A stretch of DNA of 64,000 nucleotides from Bacteroidota bacterium (GCA_023434665.1 JAEYSM010000058.1:62001-126000), one strand, 5' to 3'. Counted from the first letter of the stretch, positions 1-9,331 are shown. Translations and numbers: made by a program. Notes: generated by a model not told the origin, from the letters alone.

Positions 1-1
1 T

Positions 2-3000
2 GAAGAAATCGACCGCCTTGATAAAGAAAGTTATGAGATTACGCAAAAAGTCCTTAATGAAATACTCCCTGAGGCTTTTGCAGTAATTAAGGAAACAGCG
101 AGGAGGTTCAAAGAAAATGAAGTAATCGAAGTAACTGCTACCCAGATGGACCGGGATATGGCTGCTGTTCGCGAGAGTATTCAGATTATGGGCGATAAAG
201 CTTATTTCCACAACTCATGGGTTGCCGGCGGCAATACCATCAAATGGGATATGGTCCATTATGATGTCCAGTTAATCGGTGGAATAGTTTTACATCAGGG
301 AAAAATTGCTGAAATGGCAACAGGTGAAGGTAAAACCCTTGTGGCTACTCTGCCTGTTTACTTAAACGCACTTCCAGGTAAAGGTGTACATGTGGTGACT
401 GTTAATGATTACCTGGCACGTCGTGACTCTGAATGGATGGGTGTGTTATATGAATTTCATGGCTTGAAAGTTGATACCATAGACAAGCATCAACCAAACT
501 CTGACGCTAGAAGGAAAGCCTATCTTGCTGATGTCACCTTTGGAACCAATAACGAATTTGGTTTCGATTACCTGAGGGATAATATGACCAGCAACCCTGA
601 TGAATTGGTTCAGAGGCAACATAATTATGCCATTGTGGATGAGGTTGACTCTGTTTTAATTGACGACGCAAGAACTCCGCTCATCATTTCCGGACCTACT
701 CCTAAAGGAGATAATCAAGAATTTGAAGCGTTAAAACCTGAGATCAAAACACTGTATGAAGCCCAGAGAAATCTGGTCACAAAATTACTAGCCGAAGCTA
801 AATCTCTCCTTTCCGACAATTCAAATGCTGAAAATGAAAAGAAAGGTGGCGAACAATTATTCAGAGCTTACAGAGGATTGCCTAAAAATAAGGCACTTAT
901 TAAGTTTTTGAGCGAACCGGGCATGAAAGCCCTGATGCAAAAAACCGAAAATTTCTATCTTGCTGAGCAACAAAAGCACATGCATATTATTGATGATGAA
1001 CTATTCTTTGTCATTGATGAAAAACATAACACGGTTGAGCTTACCGAGAAAGGAATTGACCTGATCACAACTTCATACCAGGATCCAAAATTCTATATAC
1101 TTCCTGACATAGGTGCTGAAATTGCTGAGTTGGAAAGGCTTAAACTTTCAGAAGCTGAAAAATCAGAGAAAAAAGAAGATATTTTACGTGATTATGCTAT
1201 AAAATCTGAAAGAGTTCATACTGTTAACCAATTACTTAAGGCATATACACTATTCGAAAAGGATATCGAATATGTGGTAATGGATAACAAAATCAAGATC
1301 GTTGACGAGCAAACAGGTCGTATTCTCGAAGGCCGGAGATATAGCGATGGCTTACACCAGGCTATCGAAGCAAAGGAGAATGTAAAAGTAGAAGCTGCAA
1401 CTCAAACATATGCAACAGTAACTTTACAGAATTACTTCAGGATGTATCGTAAGCTGGCTGGTATGACCGGTACTGCCGAAACTGAAGCCGGTGAGTTATG
1501 GGATATTTACAAACTTGATGTTGTAGTTATTCCTACTAATCGTCCTGTGGTTAGGCACGATCGCGAAGATCTGGTTTATAAGACCAAAAGAGAAAAGTTT
1601 AATGCTGTTGCTGATGAAATCAATACACTTATTAAAAACGGAAGACCGGTACTTGTAGGTACAACATCAGTTGAAACTTCTGAATTGTTGAGCCGTATGC
1701 TTAAACTCAGAAATATTAAGCACAATGTCCTTAATGCCAAATTGCATCAAAAAGAAGCTGATATTGTAGCTGAAGCCGGACGTGCAGGTACTGTAACTAT
1801 TGCAACCAACATGGCAGGTCGTGGTACTGACATTAAGTTAGGCCCTGGTGTTAAGGAAGCAGGCGGACTTGCTATCATTGGTACAGAAAGACATGAATCC
1901 CGTCGTGTTGACCGCCAGTTAAGAGGACGTGCAGGTCGACAAGGTGACCCGGGTAGTTCACAATTCTTTGTCGCTCTTGAAGATGATCTTATGCGTATGT
2001 TTGGTTCCGACAGGATAGCCAGTATCATGGATAGAATGGGCTTGAAAGAAGGAGAGGTAATTCAGCATTCAATGATTACTAAATCAATAGAACGCGCTCA
2101 AAGAAAGGTTGAAGAAAATAACTTCGGAATACGTAAGCGTTTGCTGGAATATGATGATGTAATGAACTCACAACGTGAAGTCGTTTATAAAAAAAGACGT
2201 CATGCTTTATATGGAGAGCGCCTTGCAGTCGACATATCCAATATGATTTTCGATGTAACTGAATCAATAGTGACCACCCATCAGGAAGATCGTGATTATG
2301 AAGGTTTCAGATTATCGATGATGAAGACATTGGCAACTGAGCCAAATATTACTGCCGAAGAATTTATGGGTGACAACAAGGATAATATTACTGAACGGGT
2401 CTTTGATCATGTCTACTCTAATTATATTAATAAAAGCAAACGTCTTGCTGAAAAGGCATGGCCTGTAATTAAGGATATATACGAAAACCAACCACAGTAT
2501 GAAAACATTGCAATTCCGATTACTGATGGTCGCCGGTCTATGCAAGTGGTTGCCAATCTTAAGAGAGCCTATAACGATAAAGGTCGTGAAGTCACACTAT
2601 CAATAGAAAAAGGGGTTACTCTTGGTGTTATAGATGATATGTGGAAAGATCATCTCCGCGAAATGGATGAACTTCGAAATTCTGTTCAGAATGCAACTTA
2701 CGAGCAAAAAGATCCATTGCTTATTTATAAATTTGAATCTTTCGAGTTATTTAAACAACTTATTCAGAAAGTCAATTCAGAAATTACTTCTTTTATTGTG
2801 AAAGCCAACCTGCCAATACAAGAATCATCACAGGTTAAAGAAGCTCAGAAACCAAGGCGAACAGATAGCGGAAAATACAAAGAAGAAAGGACTGATTTAC
2901 TTTCTCAGGCAGGAAGAACATCAGAACCTCGAGTAACTTCACCAGTAAGAGTTGAGAAGAAAGTAGGTCGCAATGATCCATGTCCATGTGGTAGCGGAAA

Positions 3001-3034
3001 GAAATACAAGAATTGCCACGGCCAGGGTGAGTAA
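2..3034 (+). CDS. secA: Preprotein translocase ATPase SecA (5' end cut off by window)
   Basis: Motor ATPase that drives unfolded proteins through the SecYEG channel at the inner membrane. The reading frame is open from base 2, so the gene starts before the window; the in-frame ATG at 146 is internal, because the 48 codons before it also read as SecA. Counting from that Met, the Walker A motif MATGEGKT lies at about 57-64 and the DEVD Walker B box with the following DDARTPL near 165-180. Further on come the helicase motifs TNMAGRGTD and GRAGRQGDPG. The last 20 residues carry the zinc-binding SEC-C tail (NDPCPCGSGKKYKNCH), which in other bacteria contacts SecB and phospholipid. About 1,010 residues are visible; Bacteroidota SecA is usually near 1,100, so roughly the first 90 are missing. 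The next gene starts 34 bp downstream on the same strand. Confidence 0.97.
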   Translation, partial: EEIDRLDKESYEITQKVLNEILPEAFAVIKETARRFKENEVIEVTATQMDRDMAAVRESIQIMGDKAYFHNSWVAGGNTIKWDMVHYDVQLIGGIVLHQGKIAEMATGEGKTLVATLPVYLNALPGKGVHVVTVNDYLARRDSEWMGVLYEFHGLKVDTIDKHQPNSDARRKAYLADVTFGTNNEFGFDYLRDNMTSNPDELVQRQHNYAIVDEVDSVLIDDARTPLIISGPTPKGDNQEFEALKPEIKTLYEAQRNLVTKLLAEAKSLLSDNSNAENEKKGGEQLFRAYRGLPKNKALIKFLSEPGMKALMQKTENFYLAEQQKHMHIIDDELFFVIDEKHNTVELTEKGIDLITTSYQDPKFYILPDIGAEIAELERLKLSEAEKSEKKEDILRDYAIKSERVHTVNQLLKAYTLFEKDIEYVVMDNKIKIVDEQTGRILEGRRYSDGLHQAIEAKENVKVEAATQTYATVTLQNYFRMYRKLAGMTGTAETEAGELWDIYKLDVVVIPTNRPVVRHDREDLVYKTKREKFNAVADEINTLIKNGRPVLVGTTSVETSELLSRMLKLRNIKHNVLNAKLHQKEADIVAEAGRAGTVTIATNMAGRGTDIKLGPGVKEAGGLAIIGTERHESRRVDRQLRGRAGRQGDPGSSQFFVALEDDLMRMFGSDRIASIMDRMGLKEGEVIQHSMITKSIERAQRKVEENNFGIRKRLLEYDDVMNSQREVVYKKRRHALYGERLAVDISNMIFDVTESIVTTHQEDRDYEGFRLSMMKTLATEPNITAEEFMGDNKDNITERVFDHVYSNYINKSKRLAEKAWPVIKDIYENQPQYENIAIPITDGRRSMQVVANLKRAYNDKGREVTLSIEKGVTLGVIDDMWKDHLREMDELRNSVQNATYEQKDPLLIYKFESFELFKQLIQKVNSEITSFIVKANLPIQESSQVKEAQKPRRTDSGKYKEERTDLLSQAGRTSEPRVTSPVRVEKKVGRNDPCPCGSGKKYKNCHGQGE

Positions 3035-3068
3035 ATCATAATATTTTGAATACCAATATAACACTTCG

Positions 3069-5069
3069 ATGAAAATAAAAAACCTATTTCGTACTCTGGC
3101 TCTTACATTGGTTGTATTCAGTTCGACTAACGTATCCAAAGCCCAGTTAGCTTTTAGCCCATTTGTCGATTCAGTGATTCAATTGTCTAACCATGAGACT
3201 ATTCTTTTGTTGACAAGACAACTGGCAGGCGATACAACAGTCATGATAAATGATGAATTAGTTACTATTCAATCCCGTCATTACCTATCAGAAGGTAATA
3301 CCAAAGCCACACAGTTCATCTTCAATAAATTTGAGGAGTACGGGTATACCCCCGAATACCAAATTTTTAATGGTCTGCGCGGAGTGAATGTGCTTGCAAA
3401 AAAAACAGGTACTCGCTATCCTGATAAGCAATACATTATCTGTGGGCATTACGATAATATGCCTTCGGGATCAAACGCACCCGGGGCTGATGATAATGCA
3501 TCAGGAACCGTTGCGGTTATGGAAGCAGCAAGATTGTTGAGCAATATTAATACAGATTACACAATAATCTTTGCAGCCTGGGATGAGGAAGAAATAGGAC
3601 TTATTGGAAGTGATCATTATGCTCAGATTGCATATAATAATGGCGATCAAATACTTGGAGTACTAAATCTGGATATGATTGCTTGGGATTCTGACAATGA
3701 TTTGCTTTTCTCAATTGCAACAAACGCCAGTTCAAGTGCATTTACAGATGACTTCGTTTTAACTAATAGTTATTATCAACCTCAGTTGACTAATAATTTT
3801 ATTAATACTACAGCCAGTGACCATGCATCATTCTGGTCATATGGTTATCCTGCATTACTTGCCATTGAAGACTGGTATGATTTTAATGAATATTATCATA
3901 CCCCTCAAGATGATATTCCTATCCTCAATATGGATTATTATGTTGCATTGGTTAGAGCATCTATTGCTAACATTGCAGCCAACGCACTTAACCAGAGAAT
4001 TTCATTTATACATGATCCTGTAATATCAGGAAATAGCACAGGGCCTAGGGAGGCTGAACTTATAATTATAAGTGATCAGACCATGGGTGTAAACGAAAAT
4101 GCACCCAGACTGTGGTTCACAATTGATGATGTGAATTTCGACTATGTATTACCATATGAAACTGTAGATAACATTTACAAATTTCAGATACCGGGTTTTG
4201 AAATTGGCACCACTGTCAGTTACTATTTTGGTGCACAAGATGAAAATGCCAGCATGATTGCAACCTGGCCTACAGGTGGAAGAGGAATAAACCCTCCGGG
4301 CTCTGAACGACCAGAATATTTATTTACATATGAGGTAGATCATATACTTTTTAATGAAGTCTGCTCAGAAACTACTCCTAAGAATATTGTAGATAATGGC
4401 AACACCTATGATTACATTACCATTCAGGATAACGGAATGCTCCTGGATCTGGATGTTTCAGTCGATATTACACATTCTTCTGTTGGTGAACTGAGATTAA
4501 TACTATCATCACCTGAAAAAGGAGTTTCGATATTAAGTGACAGAAATGGTGGATCGGGTGACAATTATACTCACACAATTTTTGATGAACAGGCACTTAC
4601 TTCAATCACAAATGCAACCCCACCATTTACAGGTAGATTCCAACCACAAATGTCCTTTTCAACATTTCTGAATAAACCGGTGGCTGGTCAGTGGGAATTT
4701 CGAATCTTTGAATCAGGAGTTATAAATGGTGGTACGCTTAATGAATGGTGCCTACACTTCCTTTACAGAGACGAAAGTGTTGTTATAGACAAAGCTGATC
4801 TCCTGAGTGATGAGTTGCTTATGCAGAATTACCCCAATCCTGCCAGTACCAGCACTCAGATAAAATTTCGTCTGCCAGTACCTGGTGAAGTCTCTCTAAG
4901 GATCTATGATGGAAGAGGTAAAGAGGTTCGTAATCTTGCTTCAGGAAGATTTCAGGCTGGCGACCACCTGATTGTTACTTCAGTACTCGACCTATCTCCC
5001 GGAATGTATTATTATACTATTAAAACAGATCATTATACAAAGACGAAACAAATGGTCGTCATTAAGTAG
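3069..5069 (+). CDS. Secreted M28 family metallopeptidase with P-domain and T9SS type A tail
   Basis: Predicted zinc aminopeptidase-like enzyme exported by Sec and then through the outer membrane by T9SS. A signal peptide covers about residues 1-26 (ends SKAQ). The M28 core follows with its full metal and catalytic set: H in CGHYDN, D in GADDNASG, EE in WDEEEIGLIGS, D in NLDMIAW and H in YYHTPQDD. A linker with a beta-sandwich precedes a proprotein-convertase P-type domain at about 425-565 (SSVGELRLILSSP, then AGQWEFRIFE). The last 80 residues are a Por-type sorting domain (QNYPNPAS to KQMVVIK), the signal for T9SS export and anchoring. The closest named relatives I can think of are leucyl aminopeptidases of the aminopeptidase Y type; the substrate is unknown. 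It sits between housekeeping genes secA and pyrH with no functional link. Confidence 0.92.
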   Translation: MKIKNLFRTLALTLVVFSSTNVSKAQLAFSPFVDSVIQLSNHETILLLTRQLAGDTTVMINDELVTIQSRHYLSEGNTKATQFIFNKFEEYGYTPEYQIFNGLRGVNVLAKKTGTRYPDKQYIICGHYDNMPSGSNAPGADDNASGTVAVMEAARLLSNINTDYTIIFAAWDEEEIGLIGSDHYAQIAYNNGDQILGVLNLDMIAWDSDNDLLFSIATNASSSAFTDDFVLTNSYYQPQLTNNFINTTASDHASFWSYGYPALLAIEDWYDFNEYYHTPQDDIPILNMDYYVALVRASIANIAANALNQRISFIHDPVISGNSTGPREAELIIISDQTMGVNENAPRLWFTIDDVNFDYVLPYETVDNIYKFQIPGFEIGTTVSYYFGAQDENASMIATWPTGGRGINPPGSERPEYLFTYEVDHILFNEVCSETTPKNIVDNGNTYDYITIQDNGMLLDLDVSVDITHSSVGELRLILSSPEKGVSILSDRNGGSGDNYTHTIFDEQALTSITNATPPFTGRFQPQMSFSTFLNKPVAGQWEFRIFESGVINGGTLNEWCLHFLYRDESVVIDKADLLSDELLMQNYPNPASTSTQIKFRLPVPGEVSLRIYDGRGKEVRNLASGRFQAGDHLIVTSVLDLSPGMYYYTIKTDHYTKTKQMVVIK

Positions 5070-5094
5070 TTGTTTAAAAATATTAGTAAACGAA

Positions 5095-5799
5095 ATGAAG
5101 TATAAAAGAATTCTGCTGAAATTGAGTGGAGAAGCCCTGATGGGTAATCAGCAATATGGAATTGATCCTCAAAGACTGAGCGATTATGTAGAAGAAATAA
5201 AATTAGTGGTTGATAAGGGTGTTCAGATTGCAATAGTTATGGGTGGTGGTAATATCTTCAGGGGATTACAGGGAGCTGCCCAGGGATTCGACAGAGTTCA
5301 GGGGGATTATATGGGAATGCTTGCTACTGTGATTAACAGCATGGCACTCCAGGGAGAATTGGAGAAAAATGGCATAAAAACCAAGTTACTTTCAGGTATA
5401 CCAATCGATCCCATTGCTGAATCTATGAGCAGGTCGAAGGCGATAGAGTATCTTGAGTTGGGAAAAGTGGTTATCATATCTGGCGGTACAGGCAATCCTT
5501 TTTTTACAACCGATACTGCAGCAGTCTTAAGAGCTGTTGAAATAAAAGCTGATCTTGTGCTAAAAGGTACAAGAGTTGATGGAGTATATACCGCAGATCC
5601 TGAAAAAGACCCTAACGCCAAGAAGTATAAGACCATTACTTTTAATGAGGTTTATCAGAATAACCTGAATATAATGGATATGACTGCTATTACAATGTGC
5701 AGGGAAAATGAATTACCTATTTTGGTTTTCAATATGAACAAAAAGGGTAATTTATTACATTTATTAGAAGGAGAAGAGATTGGCACTTTGGTAAGCTAA
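5095..5799 (+). CDS. pyrH: UMP kinase
   Basis: Phosphorylates UMP to UDP with ATP in pyrimidine nucleotide synthesis; cytosolic hexamer of the amino acid kinase fold. I chose the ATG at 5095 because MKYKRILLKLSGEAL is the normal N terminus. An upstream in-frame ATG at 4972 lies inside the previous gene and adds 41 residues unlike the family. Visible motifs are KLSGEALMG (phosphate loop), GGGNIFRG (nucleotide binding), and GGTGNPFFTTDTAA (UMP/ATP site), then DGVYTADPEKDP. The length of 234 residues is typical. It is followed 51 bp later by frr, the same order as in many bacteria, but a separate promoter lies over its stop codon. Confidence 0.97.
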   Translation: MKYKRILLKLSGEALMGNQQYGIDPQRLSDYVEEIKLVVDKGVQIAIVMGGGNIFRGLQGAAQGFDRVQGDYMGMLATVINSMALQGELEKNGIKTKLLSGIPIDPIAESMSRSKAIEYLELGKVVIISGGTGNPFFTTDTAAVLRAVEIKADLVLKGTRVDGVYTADPEKDPNAKKYKTITFNEVYQNNLNIMDMTAITMCRENELPILVFNMNKKGNLLHLLEGEEIGTLVS

Positions 5800-5819
5800 T
5801 AATCTGTTTTGTATATTTG
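5787..5819 (+). promoter_or_regulatory. Bacteroidota-type promoter of frr
   Basis: TTTG at 5787-5790, a 21-bp spacer and TATATTTG at 5812-5819 match the Bacteroidota primary sigma consensus (TTTG, then TAnnTTTG). The box ends 31 bp before the frr start. The -33 element lies inside the last codons of pyrH. Confidence 0.7.
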
Positions 5820-5850
5820 CCGACGTTTTTCAGATTAAAAAACATAAACG

Positions 5851-6414
5851 ATGAACGAAGAAGTCACTTTTGTAATAGATGAAGCCGAAGAAGGCATGAA
5901 GAATGCACTTTCACATTTAGATAAAGAATTTCAGAAGATCAGGGCAGGAAAAGCAAGTCCTGCTATGCTTGAAGGTGTGAGAGTTGATTATTATGGCTCA
6001 ATGACTCCGATTGACCAGGTTTCGAATATTAACACACCCGATCCACGGCAAATTATAGTACAGCCTTGGGAAAAGTCAATGCTTGCTCCTATAGAAAAAG
6101 CTATTATGGCTGCGAACCTGGGATTCAATCCTCAAAACAATGGAGAAGTTCTTAGAATAATCGTTCCTCCTTTGACAGAAGAACGGAGACGGGATCTTGT
6201 TAAAAAAGCTAAAGTTGAAGTTGAAAATGCCAAAGTTACCGTCAGGAATATCAGAAGGTCGGCTATGGATTCAGGCAAGAAACTCGAGAAAGAAGGAACT
6301 CCCGAAGATGAGATAAAACAGTTGGAGAAAGAAATTCAAAATCTTACCGACTCCTTTATTTCAAAAATTGATAAATCATTTGAAGCAAAAGAGAAAGATA
6401 TTATGACGGTTTAA
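5851..6414 (+). CDS. frr: Ribosome recycling factor
   Basis: Splits post-termination 70S ribosomes together with EF-G. The length of 187 residues is standard. Family hallmarks are the helical start with FQKIRAGKASPAML, the hinge and beta domain with VDYYGSMTPIDQVSNI, IIVQPWEKSML, and the closing long helices with LTEERRRDLVKKAK and a run of KLEKEGTPEDE. The gene converges on the small MazG-like gene with a 4-bp overlap of the two stop codons, so no separate terminator fits between them. Confidence 0.97.
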   Translation: MNEEVTFVIDEAEEGMKNALSHLDKEFQKIRAGKASPAMLEGVRVDYYGSMTPIDQVSNINTPDPRQIIVQPWEKSMLAPIEKAIMAANLGFNPQNNGEVLRIIVPPLTEERRRDLVKKAKVEVENAKVTVRNIRRSAMDSGKKLEKEGTPEDEIKQLEKEIQNLTDSFISKIDKSFEAKEKDIMTV

Positions 6415-6737
6415 CCTAATTTAGGGTTATTCTTATGTCTTTCGTTGTCCCTCAGTGTCTTCTTTTCAAGATTTTTCTCAAGCGCTTCGGTTAAATCAAC
6501 TCCGGTTTGATTCGCTATACATATTAATACGAAGAGTACATCTGCCATTTCATCAGATAAACTCAGTTTTTTGTCACTGCTTTTTTCTGATTGTTCACCA
6601 TAGCGCCTTGAAATAATGCGGGCCATCTCTCCTACTTCCTCCATAAGGAGGGTCATGTTTGTCAATTCATTAAAGTAGCGGACGCCATAGTCCCTGATCC
6701 ACTTATCTACTTTTGACTGGGCCTCACTTAAAGTCAT
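6411..6737 (-). CDS. Small MazG-like nucleotide pyrophosphohydrolase
   Basis: All-alpha NTP pyrophosphohydrolase, 108 residues, a single MazG-type module. The metal-binding signature is visible as EEVGEMARII followed about 25 residues later by SDEMADVLFVL, the E-E and E-D pattern that holds magnesium. Members hydrolyse a nucleoside triphosphate to its monophosphate and pyrophosphate, usually for pool cleaning; the substrate cannot be read from sequence. It lies 33 bp downstream of the response regulator on the same strand and may be cotranscribed. A larger, canonical two-domain MazG is encoded at 33984-34754, so this is a distinct paralogue. Confidence 0.85.
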   Translation of the reverse strand: MTLSEAQSKVDKWIRDYGVRYFNELTNMTLLMEEVGEMARIISRRYGEQSEKSSDKKLSLSDEMADVLFVLICIANQTGVDLTEALEKNLEKKTLRDNERHKNNPKLG

Positions 6738-6770
6738 TTGTTATCTGATTTATAGAAATGTAAAGGTTTA

Positions 6771-7481
6771 TCACTCACAATTGATTTCACTACGAACCTC
6801 AAGTTTAAATCCCGTTCCATGAACATTAATAATAGCGACAGACTGGTCTTTGCACAAATATTTTCGCAACTTAGTAATAAATACATCCATACTCCGGCCA
6901 ATAAAATAATCACTTGTCCCCCAAACTTCCTTCTGAGCAACATCACGGGGAAGCAGCCTGTTTTTGTTACTGCACAATAATTTCAACAATGAAGCTTCTT
7001 TCGATGTAAGCTTCTGTTCAGTCCCATCAAAAATGAGCAAATGGTTATATGGATCGAACACATACTTCCCAATCATAATCTTTTCATTGTTTCGGGCATC
7101 GAGGTTCAATCCACATCTTTTAAAGATGGCTTCAATTCGAAGTGCCAGCTCTTCACTGCTAAAGGGTTTTGTAATATAATCATCACAACCCGCCTTAAAA
7201 CCTTTGATTTTGTCATCGCTATGGCCTCTGGCAGTCAGAAAAATTATAGGAACTTTATGGTCTAATTTCCTGATATCCATTGCAAGGCTATATCCATCTT
7301 TACGCGGGAGCATAACATCAAGCACACATAAATCGAAAACTCCTGATTTAAACTGCTCATATCCCTCTTCACCATTAACAGCCAATGTTGTAGAATAGCC
7401 AAGTGATGAAAGGTAATCCGTTACTAATGCTCCAAGGTTAACATCGTCTTCCACTAAAAGAATCCTGAGTTTATTGCTCAT
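6771..7481 (-). CDS. OmpR/PhoB-family response regulator
   Basis: DNA-binding response regulator, 236 residues. The receiver domain (about 1-120) shows the acidic pair EDD near residue 11, the phospho-acceptor Asp in CVLDVMLPRKDG and the Lys in ITKPFSSEEL. The winged-helix domain follows (about 130-230), with LTSKEASLLKLLC and the recognition part RSMDVFITKLRKYL. Its start overlaps the 3' end of the histidine kinase gene by 11 bp, so the two are translationally coupled partners. The pair resembles the RprX/RprY type common in Bacteroidota, but I cannot show orthology. Confidence 0.93.
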   Translation of the reverse strand: MSNKLRILLVEDDVNLGALVTDYLSSLGYSTTLAVNGEEGYEQFKSGVFDLCVLDVMLPRKDGYSLAMDIRKLDHKVPIIFLTARGHSDDKIKGFKAGCDDYITKPFSSEELALRIEAIFKRCGLNLDARNNEKIMIGKYVFDPYNHLLIFDGTEQKLTSKEASLLKLLCSNKNRLLPRDVAQKEVWGTSDYFIGRSMDVFITKLRKYLCKDQSVAIINVHGTGFKLEVRSEINCE

Positions 7482-8766
7482 AAGCTTCCTCCATCATATT
7501 TATCGGAATAATAATCTCGAAAGTGCTACCATTTCCCGGTGTACTATTTACAAGAATCTTCCCTTTCAAAGCCAAAGTCATTGTTTTTACATAATATAAA
7601 CCCAAGCCGAAACCCTTAACATCATGAAGATCACCCTTTGGCACCCTGTAAAGCTTATCAAATATCAACTTCTGATCTTCCTGACTTATTCCTGTACCAT
7701 TATCACTAACTGAGATGATTAAAGAATCATTGCTGTTTCTTGTCTTGATTGTAATCTCGGGTTTCCCGTATGAATATTTTACAGCATTATCAATCAGGTT
7801 ACAGATAATATTTTGTAAATGAACCTGGTCAGAATTGATTAAATATTTTTCAGCCTGTCTTTCAAAAGCAATATAGCCATCAGAGCTCTTTACCAACAAT
7901 TCAAAACGGAGTGTGCAACTTTGTATCAATTTATGAGCATCAAAGGTTGTAAAATCAAGTTGAAAGGAGCCTTCTTCAAGCACTGCCATCTGAAGCACCC
8001 GTTCAACTTGCTGTTGCAATCGCTGATTTTCATCATAGATCATTCTTGCATACTTTTTAGTCTTTTCATCCATTCCATTATTGCCGGGACTTAAAAGCAT
8101 TTCGCTTGCTAATGAGATTGTGGAAATGGGTGTTTTTAATTCATGTGTCATGTTATTCACAAAATCAGATTTCAATTCCGATAATTTTTTCTGTTTCATG
8201 AAAGAGAAAATCATGTATGTGAATGCAAAGACCAATATGACAAGAAATACAAGTGACAGCAATATCCATGGAACTAGCCGCAGCAGAAGGATCCTTGATT
8301 CCTGAGGGAAATATACGCCCAATAATAATTGCTCTGTGCGATAAAGACATGAAAGCGATACCTGATGGTTAGAATTCAGAATCTCCTTTTTGAGATTATT
8401 GTTTTCTCCGGCAAAAAAATTACCTGTGGCCGGGTCAAAAACACCCCAGACATACTGACGGGTAATTTCCATTCCCGTAAATTCTTCATGCATTAATGAA
8501 TCTAAACGATCCGGATTAATTGCCTCAAGAATCTGCTTGGTCCGATGGTCACAATTGTGAGTACATATATAGCCACCATTTCCTTCAATAGCTTTCTCAT
8601 CGAACATCCTGTTAACCACACTTTTCAAGGTAACACTCACACTATTATCGAATAATTCAGCCTGAAGCTTGTACGCATTCCTCATCCAATAAACTTGAAT
8701 AATCAGAATCCCAATAAGTGCAAAAGAGGCGCAAATGATGATGATTGCAAAGGTACGCTTATTCAT
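7471..8766 (-). CDS. Sensor histidine kinase
   Basis: Inner-membrane sensor kinase partner of the downstream response regulator. I prefer the ATG at 8766 (MNKRTFAIIIICAS) over the frame's first ATG at 8799, since it puts the first membrane helix at residues 5-27. A periplasmic segment of about 130 residues holds a short CTHNCDH motif and a later Cys. The second helix is at about 165-190 (LSLVFLVILVFAF). The kinase core follows: H-box HELKTPISTIS, N-box NLIDNAVKYS, G1 DNGTGISQED and G2 GFGLGLYYVK. There is no HAMP or PAS domain. A -7 promoter box and two palindromes lie just upstream. Confidence 0.92.
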   Translation of the reverse strand: MNKRTFAIIIICASFALIGILIIQVYWMRNAYKLQAELFDNSVSVTLKSVVNRMFDEKAIEGNGGYICTHNCDHRTKQILEAINPDRLDSLMHEEFTGMEITRQYVWGVFDPATGNFFAGENNNLKKEILNSNHQVSLSCLYRTEQLLLGVYFPQESRILLLRLVPWILLSLVFLVILVFAFTYMIFSFMKQKKLSELKSDFVNNMTHELKTPISTISLASEMLLSPGNNGMDEKTKKYARMIYDENQRLQQQVERVLQMAVLEEGSFQLDFTTFDAHKLIQSCTLRFELLVKSSDGYIAFERQAEKYLINSDQVHLQNIICNLIDNAVKYSYGKPEITIKTRNSNDSLIISVSDNGTGISQEDQKLIFDKLYRVPKGDLHDVKGFGLGLYYVKTMTLALKGKILVNSTPGNGSTFEIIIPINMMEEAYEQ

Positions 8767-8786
8767 GAGAAATGATCTATTTGACA

Positions 8787-8794
8787 CAAAAGTA
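8787..8794 (-). promoter_or_regulatory. -7 box of the histidine kinase promoter
   Basis: Read on the minus strand this is TACTTTTG, which fits TAnnTTTG. It lies about 20 bp before the kinase start. I see no good -33 TTTG at the usual spacing, so activity may depend on an activator. Confidence 0.4.
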
Positions 8795-8809
8795 ATCAAA
8801 TCATTTGAT
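8795..8809. promoter_or_regulatory. Perfect 7-1-7 palindrome, candidate operator
   Basis: ATCAAAT, one base, ATTTGAT. It abuts the upstream edge of the -7 box of the kinase promoter and lies between the divergent kinase and OsmC genes. A second short palindrome follows at 8812-8822. It could be the binding site of a dimeric regulator, but chance is possible in AT-rich sequence. Confidence 0.4.
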
Positions 8810-8811
8810 AC

Positions 8812-8822
8812 TTAACAGTTAA
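8812..8822. promoter_or_regulatory. Perfect 5-1-5 palindrome next to the first
   Basis: TTAAC, one base, GTTAA, two bases after the preceding palindrome, in the same divergent intergenic region. On its own it is too short to be convincing. Confidence 0.25.
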
Positions 8823-8852
8823 CCAACAGATAAGAAGATTCAAACTATTTCG

Positions 8853-9326
8853 ATGATGTTGAAAACATTATTCAGTAAGTTTGTTAAAAAAAAGTATATG
8901 GCAATAACATCAACTTTTAAGTATTTGGGCGATCTTCAACTGGAAGTAAAACATGAAAGGTCAGGTCAAACATTCAAGACCGATGCTCCCGTTGATAATA
9001 ATGGCAAAGGATCGGCTTTTTCACCTACTGACCTTATGGCTACATCCCTGGGACTTTGTATGATCACTATCATGGGAATGGCAGCTGAAACACATGGATT
9101 TAGTATGGAAGGAGTTCGTGGTGAGGTAATTAAGATTATGGAATCTAACCCCCGGAGAGTTAGTGAAATTAAGGTAAACCTATTCTTTCCTGATAATGGA
9201 TATACTGAAAAACATAAACAAATTATCCGCCAGATCACCAAGACATGTCCTGTAGCGTATAGCTTGCACCCTGACCTGAAACAAGAAATAAGTATCATAT
9301 TCGAAGATGAAGCAAGTCAAAATTGA
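8853..9326 (+). CDS. OsmC/Ohr family protein
   Basis: Member of the OsmC family of thiol peroxidase-like proteins. Two cysteines characteristic of the family are present: one in TSLGLCMITIMG and one in KTCPVAYSL. In active members this pair reduces organic hydroperoxides. The 157-residue reading includes a basic N-terminal extension; a second ATG at 8898 (MAITSTFKYLG) would give the usual 142-residue form and may be the true start. It overlaps, or lies just upstream of, the thioesterase gene and is divergent from the histidine kinase. The substrate is not predictable. Confidence 0.88.
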   Translation: MMLKTLFSKFVKKKYMAITSTFKYLGDLQLEVKHERSGQTFKTDAPVDNNGKGSAFSPTDLMATSLGLCMITIMGMAAETHGFSMEGVRGEVIKIMESNPRRVSEIKVNLFFPDNGYTEKHKQIIRQITKTCPVAYSLHPDLKQEISIIFEDEASQN

Positions 9327-9331
9327 CAATT

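Noticed and set aside
1747..2028. Minus-strand ORF of 93 residues within secA
   Set aside because: Shadow of the conserved helicase motifs of secA read on the other strand.
6411..6440. Short inverted repeat at the frr/MazG-like convergence as terminator
   Set aside because: Imperfect, lacks a T run, and overlaps both coding ends.
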